64,000 nt of DNA from Brachionus plicatilis. Lineage: Eukaryota > Rotifera > Eurotatoria > Ploima > Brachionidae. Positions within the stretch are counted from its first letter, which is position 1; the number at the start of each line of letters is the position of its first letter. A program made the position numbers and the translations under genes. The stretch covers positions 1 through 64,000 of the forward strand of contig QEOQ01000141.1 in assembly GCA_010279815.1 (NCBI GenBank). Reading direction: 5' to 3'. The notes beneath the pieces are model-generated. The model saw only the letters and a program-made list of their open reading frames with translations, was not told the origin of the DNA and did not search any database. This document shows positions 1 through 9,354 of the stretch, piece by piece.

Positions 1-2
1 GA

Positions 3-60
3 TCGTGATTTGTCGGAAATGACTTGTCGGAAGTGACTTGTCGGAAGTGACTTTGTCGGA
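3..60. repeat. short tandem repeat, 14-bp unit
   Basis: About four copies of a 14-bp unit, ttgtcggaagtgac, with small changes between copies. The window edge cuts into it, so the array may extend to the left. No coding sense was seen. Confidence 0.75.
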
Positions 61-74
61 TAGGTCTGACTACC

Positions 75-867
75 TTTAAGGCAGGGTTAGGTATTACATG
101 CATGGTAAAGCCGGAACTTGATCGTATAACAGCATGCAATTTTTTAATATAAACGCGGCCAAAAAAAATTAAAATAAAAATTAAATGCGTTAATAGCTAA
201 AGTTTATTTCATTTATTTTGGTATAAGCGCATGCAGCAAATTTAAAATTTTAAAAAACAATGCGATTTAAAATTGAATAAAAATTGTAAAAAAATTGTTT
301 TTAGCCTTAAAATTGTGGTGTTAATTTCAATTAAATTGAATAAAATAAAATTTAACTTACTTAATTAAGTTAAAGCCTATTTTAACTCAACCTGATATAA
401 CTGAAACACCTATAATAGCTGGCTCTAAGCCAGCCGTGAAAAAGAGGCTTCCGCTTATTAATGTCACAAATACCAGTACAACACAAGTAGTTAAAAATGA
501 AAGACCAACTCAAACTGAAAAAAAAGAGTAGGTAGACCAGCTTTACCACGTGACGCAAATGGAAAAATAATTAGAATTTAAAGTTGGATATTTATAGAAT
601 CATTTTATTTTATTCAATTTAATTGAAATTTTTAGGCTAAAAACAATTTTTTTACAATTTTTATTCAATTTTAAAATCGCATTATTTTTTAAAATTTTAA
701 ATTTGCTGCATGCGCTTATACCAAAATAAATGAAATAAACTTTAGCTTTTAACGCATTTAATTTTTATTTTAATTTTTTTTGGCCGCGTTTATTTTAAAA
801 AATTGCATGCTGTTATACGGTCAAGTTCCGGCTTTACCATGCATGTAATACCAAACCCTGCCTTAAA
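75..867. mobile_element. palindromic (foldback/MITE-like) element with ~270-bp inverted arms
   Basis: Bases 75-352 are repeated in inverted orientation at about 603-867. The outer ends read tttaaggcaggg and its complement, and the arms share long near-identical blocks (for example the block containing gcatgcagcaaattt at 229 and its complement near 700). The loop, 353-602, is not part of the arms and carries a coding fragment listed separately. I could not find a clear target-site duplication, so the exact ends and superfamily are open. The arms would fold into a long hairpin. Confidence 0.8.
390..582 (+). pseudogene. fragment of an AT-hook-type protein inside the palindromic element
   Basis: The loop can be read as a peptide with KPAVKKRLPLINV and ERPTQTEKKE. 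It runs into a stop, and after a one-base frame shift continues as GRPALPRDANGKIIRI followed by a stop. The GRP core next to basic residues looks like an AT-hook. A similar lysine/GRP tail occurs in the protein at 35431-35934 beside the Helitron. There is no start codon and the frame is broken, so this is a captured or decayed piece. Function is not known. Confidence 0.4.
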
Positions 868-1801
868 CGCGAAAAAATTAAATTTGATTTTTTTGATTTT
901 TTTTAACATGGTCCTCTATGGAGTAACCGTGTCGCGTTTATATATCGTTCTCGAAGCATATGCTGCATCTATAAATCCGAGTTTACGGTACAATTTTTTT
1001 TCAATATTTACAATAAAATTTGATTAGAAATCAAATTAAAATAAAAATAATCAGAGCATTTTCGAAACAAACAAAATTTCTGTTATCGAAACATTTTGTT
1101 AATTTCGCTCTGAAATAATTAAAAATTCTAATTAAAATTATTCATCTAAGAATTTATTTATTTTTTATCATAATTTGCAGGTTAAATGTCATGAAAGTTT
1201 AGGTGAATTTATTTTTGCCTAAAATTTAAAAATTATTTTTTTTTCATTTAATGATTTAAATAAATGTAAAATTAATTATTAATCACCGCTAAATATAGTT
1301 TTTAAGCTATTTCATTTTCGGTCCTTTCCTAGCAAAAATAGCAAATATTAAAATGTTGAAAAAAAAATTTCAGATTTCTTTGTTAAAATGTTCATTTTGA
1401 AAATTGAAAAAAAATTTAATTTTTTTTTAGAGTTTTAGGAAAAATCCTTGAAATAATTTTTTTTAAATTTCACATTTTTGTCTAAAGCAAAAAAAAAGAT
1501 CTTTTCTAAATAAAATTCTGTGTAAACAATGTCAAAAATTTTGTACTATCGCCCACCTTTCTGTGCAAAATCAACATATATAAATATTTTCATAATTAAT
1601 AAAAACAAAGGTTCATAGCACTCTGTTTACTCGTACATAGGCTTTTTTCTATGCACACACTTCATTCAATCAATAAAAATCAGTTAATTAATAAATTTCT
1701 TAGCCAAAAATTATAATAATTTAACATATAGAATACAAAATTAAATTTTCATCCATTTTAAAATTTGTATTTTCGTGTAAAAATCGCTTGCTAGCCAAAA
1801 A
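868..1801. other. intergenic, AT-rich, no gene seen
   Basis: Low-complexity A/T runs. I see no coding signal on either strand. The last few hundred bases are the upstream region of the CoREST-like gene. Confidence 0.5.
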
Positions 1802-2662
1802 ATGCAATTAAAAATGCTCGATTGTGTGGACATACCGAACGATCAGACTAGTTTAGCCCTCACAAAAAGCCAAGAGTCCGACTTGAATTCAAATTACAAT
1901 CCTAGTGAGCACATAGAATCAGAGCCAGAGCAGGTAGATCCAGGGCCGAACTTGGAGCAGACAAGTTCTCGTTCATCACAAAACGAGTACTATGACCAAT
2001 ATGACGACTTCAAAATACGAGTCGGGGACCAATACCAAATAGACTTGAGTGACTATAGTCGTAAGACTTTTAACCTAAATCTTATATCATGTCAGCTCTT
2101 AATGTGTAAATTTTAAAAGCTTCTAAACACCTGAATTTTAGAAAAAATATAGTCGAGAAAGAGACGCCCATTTGGATGCCGTCCGAGTGCATTGACGGCC
2201 CCAAGATGGACTCGTACCTCAAAGAGCTGTCAAAAATCAACTATTTCAGCTTGGAAAACGCCATCTCTGCTTTGTACGACTTTGAGTACGATGTGGAAAA
2301 GGCAATTGACTCGCTCAGAAGCTGCAGTGCCGATCCGAACCAGTGGAGCAAAGAAGACGTGCTGCTTTTTGAACAAGGCATTTGGTATTATGGCAAAAAT
2401 TTTCACCGAATAAATCAACTTGTAAGTTTAATAAAAAAATTTTGTTAATAAAATTTAAAAAAAAAAATTTTTTTTCTAAAACTAGCTGCCACATAAAACT
2501 CATGCTAATTTAGTGAGTTTTTACTATAAGTGGAAAAAGTCAAGAGACAAAAGCCACCACAGTATTGTACACATTGAAGCCGGGTGTTCGATAAATTCAA
2601 GCACTAGTTCAAGTGAAACTTTTGGCGAATTTAGTGGCTCGAATGGAGATAGTAATTTATAG
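1802..2662 (+). CDS. short CoREST-like ELM2-SANT protein, 234 aa
   Basis: Three exons: 1802-2060, 2153-2421, 2486-2662; both introns are GT-AG and the frame closes exactly. Residues 70-86 hold the ELM2 core (FKIRVGDQYQIDLSDYS). It is followed by IWMPSECID, matching the IWKPS block of REST corepressors, and the helical half of ELM2. A SANT domain runs from about 151 to 196 (WSKEDVLLFEQG, YYGKNFHRI, YYKWKKS). In CoREST the ELM2-SANT1 unit binds histone deacetylases 1/2. Here the protein stops soon after SANT1 with a Ser/Gly/Asn tail, so the LSD1-binding linker and SANT2 of full CoREST are missing. It lies 6.7 kb upstream of the full-length paralogue in the same orientation, which suggests a local duplication. 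If expressed it could be a chromatin factor that binds deacetylase only. Exon 2 could use an upstream AG at 2140-2141, but only the AG at 2151-2152 keeps the frame. Confidence 0.85.
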
Positions 2663-4279
2663 GCTAAATGGACCTCCAAGTTAATGGTTATAGAATTTTG
2701 AATAAGAGGAAATTTTTATTTTTTTAAATTATTGAAAAAAAATTAGAATTTAAAATTGTTGGAATTAAACTTTATTTTCTTTAAATTATTTGTAATATTC
2801 GCTTTCAAACTCTTAAATCAATCGAAAGAAAATTTTTGCTCTCAACGTCACGTTATAATAATGTCTATTTTAATAATTTAATTTTTTAATCTTGAATGAT
2901 ATTTGTTTTATTGTAATTTTTCTTTTTTTTTTTTTATTTCTGAAAAATAAATTAGATCTTTGTAAATAATGTGACTAATGTTTGAATAAAAAAAATAATT
3001 GTTTATTGCTTTAGTTGATTTTAATTTGAGATCTTGTTTCATTACAAGATCTTCTCATTCATCCAGAAAATAAAAATTATCTTAAACTAGATTTTTATTT
3101 TAAATTAAAGAAAGAAGTCAATTATAAAGTTTTGGCAATTTCCATACTTTCAAAAACTCTTAAATTTCCATATCAGATTCGGAATTTATCTACAAAAATT
3201 TATTTTCTATATAGTGGGCACTTATTCTGACAGTTCTTAATTGTCTAACCTACAAGGTCCTGTGTTTTTTTTTGTGTTGAAAATGGACCAAATTCCGAAA
3301 AAAAATTTTTGGTAAAAAAATAGCAAAAATGTACTCAAATTTATAAATTAAAAAAAATCAAATAAAATTTAAACTAAGGTTATTTTATTATTTTAAGTTG
3401 GTATTTGAGATTTTTAAGTGTACTTGATATTTTTCAATTGATTTTCACAAGAATATGCATTTATAACATACTGTTAATATTTTCTTTATTTGCCTCAAGA
3501 ATTTAGATTGAAAAATTTTCTTAGTGTGGTAGTTTTTAATTGCCAGAATCTTAAAACATAAACTGTGTAAAAAATTCCAAATTGATCTCTAATTTGTAAC
3601 CCTTTTTTATGCAGGTTTTTTAAGTTATGTCCAAAAATAATCGAGCAAACAGTCACAACTCTTTTCTTTTTAAAAAAATTTGACCATTTTTTTTTTTCAT
3701 ATTTAATATATATGAAAATACTTTCAATATATACCTTAAAAAAATTGAACAATGGTTGGGATGAATCATTCTATTCTATTATTTTCCAAACTGGCAGTTT
3801 TACACACAGTTGGTTTCGAATCATGAATTATCGAATACCAAACTTGTTTGTGTAATTTTTATCCGGTTGCATCTTCATTCTTTTTCAAGCCGACTCCTTT
3901 TTAAAATATAAATAGTTTTCTTAGTCTGGTGGAAGAATAAAGAGAAGGTTTTAGGTTTAAGATATATCGAATATCCAACTCTTATGTGTAATTGCTACCT
4001 AGTAATTTCTTCTATTTTTCTGAATATTTAAATATTTAAACATGTCTAACCTCTATTTCAATATATCGTTTTTAATTTACTTTTTTTTATTTATTATTTC
4101 TTATTTTATCTTATTTAAATTTATTTTAAATTTTTTTTAATATATTCTTTTCTGAAGGAGCATTAGCTTGGTTCAGATAAACAAATAAAAAAATCATTTA
4201 TTTTATTATTATCTAATTTTATATTATATCTAAACAAAAACTAAATCTTAAATATTTTTTTTATTATTATCACACACAT
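2663..4279. other. intergenic, no gene seen
   Basis: AT-rich. Two diverged copies of a block containing tatcgaata(t)ccaac followed by tgtgtaatt lie near 3826 and 3966 on the plus strand, so a weak tandem duplication is possible. Nothing codes. Confidence 0.4.
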
Positions 4280-4492
4280 TCATTCCACAAAAAAGATATC
4301 ATTGAAAAATTTTTTAAAATTATTTTTACTATTATTTTTATTTTTCACTATTTTGGTTCTGAGTATTAAGACTTCCCGTGATATAAGATTGCCATTATAA
4401 CCACCTCCTAATGTTGGAGTTATAGGTCCTGAAATAATTCTCTTTTTGTTTGTGAGAATAGCTACCCTTCCACCAAAATAATTTAAAGGTTT
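4280..4492 (-). pseudogene. unrecognised coding fragment, glycine-rich
   Basis: The minus strand is open for 70 codons without an ATG and has coding-like composition, including YFGGRVAILTNKKRIISGP and TLGGGYNGNLISREVL. Just upstream on the same strand (about 4498-4570) another open stretch with INFPNFHNISN appears to join it after a one-base shift. The two together look like the 3' end of a decayed gene or transposon protein. I do not recognise the family. Confidence 0.35.
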
Positions 4493-5422
4493 GAGATGTT
4501 ATGGAAATTTGGAAAATTGATAAAGAAATTATCTCTTTGTTCGTTGACTTTAAGTTTACACAAAATAACTATGCCTGGTCATCAGTATCGAATAAATTTT
4601 TCAAGTTTATATAATAAATTATTACAGTTACATTGAATAATAAACATTATTATCTAATTTTGGATAAAATTATTATGGCTATTAAATTTTTATTATTTTC
4701 TATTTAGAAAGGTGATTAAAAGAGGGAGAGTGAAGTAGAGAGCAATTTTTATCTGGAGCAGAGCAATTTATTTAAAATTCTATAAAATCCGATTAAAATA
4801 TGATAACTTCACGAAATTTTAGAATATTTTGAATTTAAAAAAAATTTGTTGATTGTTGTTAAAAAAAATTTATTTCACTATTTATTTTGAAATTTTTTTT
4901 TATACAGTATTTCTAGAAAATTTAGGACATTTATTTTTTTTTATGCAAAGTTTGTTTCTAGGAAGCCGTGCGGCTAAATAAAAAAAACAAAATAATTTTT
5001 TATTGGTACAAAAACGTAGTTTATAAGTAGGATTAAAAAAAAAAAAGAATGAAAAAATTGCAAAATAAAGAGAGGTTTATTTTTTATCAAAAAAAATGTC
5101 TTTTTTTTTTCTATTAAATTTTTTTTTGAATTGAAAATATTGAACAAAAAAATGAATACGAAAACAAAAAAAATTGAATACAATCAAATTCTTTATTTTT
5201 TGCTTTTCTGATTTTACCTTGATAAATTTATTTATTTAATATTACAATTCACGCCACATAGGCGATTTAAAAAAAAAAAAAGAAAAAAAGACATACAAAA
5301 TAATAAATATTATCTTAGACCTAACCAAGGTTAATTAAAATTAAACTAAGTTACTTGACCGTAGTCAAGAACCTTGTTAAGTATTGTTTTATAAAAAGAA
5401 GAGTTGTCTTTATCCTTTGCGA
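4493..5422. other. intergenic, no intact gene
   Basis: Holds the upstream piece of the fragment above (to about 4570). The rest is AT-rich with homopolymer runs around 5030-5290. Confidence 0.4.
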
Positions 5423-5722
5423 TCAAGTCGCAAAGATTGACAATTTTTTGAATAATTCGTCTTTGTCAATATTGATTAGTTTTGCAAAAAAATAATTGTC
5501 TAAATTTAGAATGCAATCATTGTAATTCATAGTGCGTATATCATTCTTGATGATAATGTTCACATCCCTAATCTGCTTAACAAATGATTTTTCAGGACAT
5601 TTGTTTATAGCATAATAATCCGATAGATAATTGAAGATTCCAAAAATTTCGCCAAGTTTCCTAATTTTATAGAAAAATAAAATTTTGAATTTATAGTATA
5701 ACTTGCTTATATCAATCCTCAA
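5423..5722 (-). pseudogene. unrecognised ORF, no ATG, probably an exon or remnant
   Basis: About 100 codons open on the minus strand. The first codon is TTG, so this is either an internal/terminal exon or a remnant. The content is Ile/Lys/Asp/Asn/Tyr-rich (LINIDKDELFKKL near the C-terminus). No family recognised. A second open stretch at 6003-6257 on the same strand could be an earlier exon of the same broken gene. Confidence 0.25.
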
Positions 5723-6002
5723 AGCTCCAAATAACGCTGCGTTTCCTTAAATTATCTTATAATGAATGTGTGAAAATTTTTCTTAAATACACAACTTGCT
5801 ATATTCTTCTAAATTAACACTATTTTCACGGAAGCGCTAAGAACATAAAAGCTTAAATAAAACTATCTCCGCTCATAAATATTGAAATTTTGAGAACCTT
5901 TGAAAGTTACTTAAAAAATGAAAAAAACTGTTATCGATTTAAAAAATGTCTGAGTATACAATCCCTATATTTTTGACCGATGTTAAAAAAATCACCCAAA
6001 AG

Positions 6003-6257
6003 CTAAGCGTTCATATTAGAGGTAAATTTATAAACGTAATAGTACCGTACCTTGAGAAACAAGAAAATGTTGATAACTTCACCCCAGTATCTTTGAGCTC
6101 TCGATTGAAGATAAATTTGGTCTAAAATATAAGATGGCAAAAAATGGAATCTAAGGGTAGTTACTTTTTTGCCATCTTCAATTGTAGTTTTATTTTGTTC
6201 ATCAAATCTAAAGGTTCTATTCTCCATTATAATTGTCAAAGGAGGGGTTGAACTCAA
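6003..6257 (-). pseudogene. unrecognised ORF fragment next to a MITE
   Basis: Open on the minus strand through MENRTFRFDEQNKTT and LPSYILDQIYLQSRAQRYWG. After VINIFLFLK comes a GT that could be a donor (gtacgg at about 6052-6047). The upstream part of the reading is interrupted by the 362-bp MITE at 6316-6677. It may be part of the same unit as 5423-5722. No family recognised. Confidence 0.25.
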
Positions 6258-6315
6258 TTATTCAAATTTTATTAGAGGAGAAATTACCATCAGATGATAA
6301 ACAAGATGTCTCGTG

Positions 6316-6677
6316 GGCATCTTGAAGTTTAGGATCAAAAAAATCAGATCAAAAAGTAATTTTTTTATAACTTTTGAATGGTATTTGATTAAATCTCTCT
6401 GCAAAATGCTAAATAATGCAAAAAACATGCTGAATATTAGAAAAGGCTTTGTAAAAACTCTGCAATTTTGCAGGGAAACGCATGTCATTAAAAAGTATTT
6501 AATTCAACTACGCGATTTAATTGCAGTGTTTTTGCAGAGCCTATTCTAATATTCCGCATGTTTTTGGCATTATTTAGCATTTTGCAGAGAGATTTAATCA
6601 AATACCATTCAAAAGTTATAAATTAGTTAAAAATTACTTTTTGATCTGATTTTTTTGATCCTAAACTTCAAGATGCC
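6316..6677. mobile_element. MITE, 362 bp, 8-bp target duplication (hAT-type)
   Basis: The terminal inverted repeat begins ggcatcttgaagtttaggat at the left end and is matched by its complement at the right end; the arms extend over 100 bp each. The 8 bases gtctcgtg stand directly outside both ends (6308-6315 and 6678-6685), an exact target-site duplication. Eight bases is the duplication length of hAT elements. No transposase is encoded; the open frames in it are shadows of the inverted arms. Confidence 0.9.
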
Positions 6678-6780
6678 GTCTCGTGATCAGAAAGGCATGT
6701 TGTCAGTAAGGTTAGTATTTCACAATGAAATAAGTTTCGATTGAGGCTCTTAAAATTTAATTTGGTAACGTTTTTAAAAT

Positions 6781-7057
6781 TCCATTTTGTCCTCTTTTGG
6801 AATTTGCAGAGCCTGTATGGTCTCAAATTCTTAAGTCTGACTGTGAGAATGTTGAAAGAATTCAGCGCAGAGAGACAAAAATGGTTTCTTCAATAAGTAA
6901 CAAACAGTACGAAAGCAGATTGAAGGTTTTGAACATTTCAAATCTGGTGGAAAGAAGAAAAAGACGTGATCTTATTCAATTGTACAACATAGAGACAACT
7001 TTTTTTCAACAAATAAAAATAATACAAAATTATCGGCATCTACTTTCTCTCAAATGA
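6781..7057 (+). pseudogene. non-LTR retrotransposon, C-terminal part of reverse transcriptase
   Basis: The open frame reads PLLEFAEPVWSQILKSD, ENVERIQRRETKMV, YESRLKVLNISNLVERRKRR and DLIQLYNI. This is the conserved block after the RT fingers-palm in CR1/Jockey-like elements (consensus LEYA-VWSP-L-KD, QRRATK, Y-ERL--L---LE-RR-RGDLI--YKI). There is no start codon and the protein ends soon after, so it is a dead 5'-truncated copy. Confidence 0.8.
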
Positions 7058-8544
7058 TAAATTATTTCTGGAATAAATTTTATCGTGATAAACAAGCTGA
7101 ATAAGCATATTTGTTTAAAAAAACAAGAAATAATAAGTTAGTTATGTTCAGTTAATTCTTAAAATTAAGTCTGGTTCTTAATTTTAGCATTTTTCTTAAT
7201 TTAATTTATTTAAGGGCTTCAAATAAATTAAATAAAAAAATGAAGTTAAATTTCTCAAGATTCATTGCTTTAGTTTTGAAAAATTTTCTGGATGGTCATT
7301 CTTGGTTTAGATTTAAGTTTTAGATTCAAATATCTACTTTGTTATGCTATCAAGGATTCTTTTTATCAGACCACTAGTTGTACGTATAAATAGTAAGGAA
7401 AGATCAATCAATACTATCAAAAATTATTTTCAATTTTATTTTAAAATATAAGTTTAATAGTATAAGTAATTTTAAATTTTAAATTTAAAAACTTAGAATA
7501 ATCGTATTTTACTGATAAATCATAGTGATAAATATTTAAATATCTTAAGACCTTGAGAAAAGTATTTTTCACTCATAACTCTTATTTCATTTTCATTTTT
7601 TTCAAATAATGATGTATAAAAGTAAACAGCAATTTATATGTCTTTCATAAAACTTGAAATTAAATTTAATAATTTATTCATTGATAATTCCAATTGAACC
7701 TAATTTTTGTATAATATCCTCATTTCTTTTTCTTTTTCTTTTTCAGTATTAATAAAAAATTTATGTTTAAGGTTGCGCACAAATAAATAGAGAAGTTTTT
7801 AATTTAATAATTTAATAATTTAGTTTTTACAATTTAATATTTTTTCTAATTTAGTATTATTCTTTATTATTCTGGTTAGAAAAAATTCAATTAAAAATTT
7901 TTTGCATTTTATCTTAACTTATTTTTAAATACTAGAAGTTAAAAAGCTAGAACTAATTTTTTAAAATTGAATAATTTTTTTAATTGATCTTTTTACCAAA
8001 TCTCACAAATTCGGAATTATATACATTGAAAACGATACGATGTATACTGAAAAACAATTCTGAAAAAATTTTCAATCAAAAATGTTTACCTCGAATTAGC
8101 CAGGACAGCTTAAATATAAATTTCGAAAGGACCGCCATTTTGAGAAGCCTAATTATGCAAAATATTCTTTTTTAATAAAATTTTATTAAAAAAAAATAAG
8201 CAAAAATCAAAATTATTTATTTTCCACTTTTCCACCTGAATACTTAAGCCATTTTCTCTGTAAACCAGATTTTTAAAACAAATCGAATCATTAATTCCAT
8301 TTTAATATAAATATCTTATTTTGGTAAATGAATGGAGTTTTTTTAGTTTGGACAAAAACAGTAATTATTTGTTAGAATGATTTTAATGGTCTTTTTAAAA
8401 GTTTAAGTTTATAATAGAAAATTCTATGATAATGCTCAAAATGGTTTTGAATAATAAAAAGTTATGAAAAAATTAATTATAAAGTCGATAAAAATAGTTA
8501 TTAAAATTTTATTTATTAGAATTAAATAATTTCAAAAAAATTTT
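7058..8544. other. intergenic, no supported gene
   Basis: AT-rich. The plus-strand ORF at 7984-8175 (63 codons, TTG start, no recognisable motif) is not convincing. Confidence 0.4.
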
Positions 8545-8552
8545 TTGAATAT

Positions 8553-8897
8553 GGTTTTGTGAAGTTCAGTACAAAAGAACAGAACAAAGTGTAAAAAAAT
8601 TTTAATACTTTTTTTCTAAAAGTTTAAAATTAATTATATGAATGCAGAATGGTGCAACATTCAAAGTTGCAATTCAAAACTAATGTTGTACAAAATCTCT
8701 GCAAAATGCACTTTGCTCGATTATATTGAAATTTAATTTCTGCTAAACTCTGCAAATTTAGCAGACCTTGATATTTGATGCAACTTTGAATGTTGCATTT
8801 ACAGAATTAAATTTAAACATTGAGAAAAAAAGTTATTCAATTTTTTTACATTTTTTTCTGTTCTTTTTATTATTTTGTGCTGAATTTCTCAAAACAC
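8553..8897. mobile_element. MITE family A, copy 1, 345 bp, 8-bp target duplication
   Basis: The left end ggttttgtgaagttcag is matched by the complement of the right end (ctgaatttctcaaaacac). The octamer ttgaatat flanks both sides exactly (8545-8552 and 8898-8905). The centre holds paired tctgcaaaatgcac and ctgcaaatttagcag motifs and gcaac(a/t)tt(c/t)aaagttgca. A second copy of the same family is at 40407-40770. No coding capacity; hAT-type by duplication length. Confidence 0.88.
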
Positions 8898-8905
8898 TTG
8901 AATAT

Positions 8906-9354
8906 TTAGTTTTTTTTTCGTTAAACTAAATTATAATTAGCATAATTTAATTAATAATAAACAATCGAAATTTTTTAATCAGTAGTTTAGTGCCCTAAAT
9001 CATAGTCAGAAATTTTAATTTCCGAGTCTAATAACCTCCGTTAGATTCTATCAATCTTGGCTATCTTAGTTTTAAATTAAAGCTGGTAAATTTCTTTAGG
9101 ATTCTTGGAAAATATTTGTTTATAAATTTATGTAATTTGAGTTTAATATCAAAAATGTCAAAAATTTGAATGCTTGAGACTACGGTTCATGATTTGGGGC
9201 AGTTAAATTTTAATCAAACAACTTCTGGATGAGATGTCTTTCTATTTTCACATCTGAATACCAATTCATAATTTTTAATATTTTGAGAATTTTTTTTTGC
9301 AATTAGATCAACATTTTACATTTAGTCGGAGAAATTATTTTTTTAAAAACGAAA
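8906..9354. promoter_or_regulatory. upstream region of the CoREST gene; no defined element seen
   Basis: AT-rich DNA between a MITE and the CoREST start codon. It must contain the promoter, but I cannot point to a specific box. Confidence 0.25.

Noticed and set aside
6258..6549. Overlapping ORFs on both strands at 6258-6488 and 6313-6549
   Set aside because: They follow the inverted arms of the MITE and have no protein motif.
7984..8175. Plus-strand ORF of 63 codons
   Set aside because: TTG start, AT-driven composition, no motif, no splice context.
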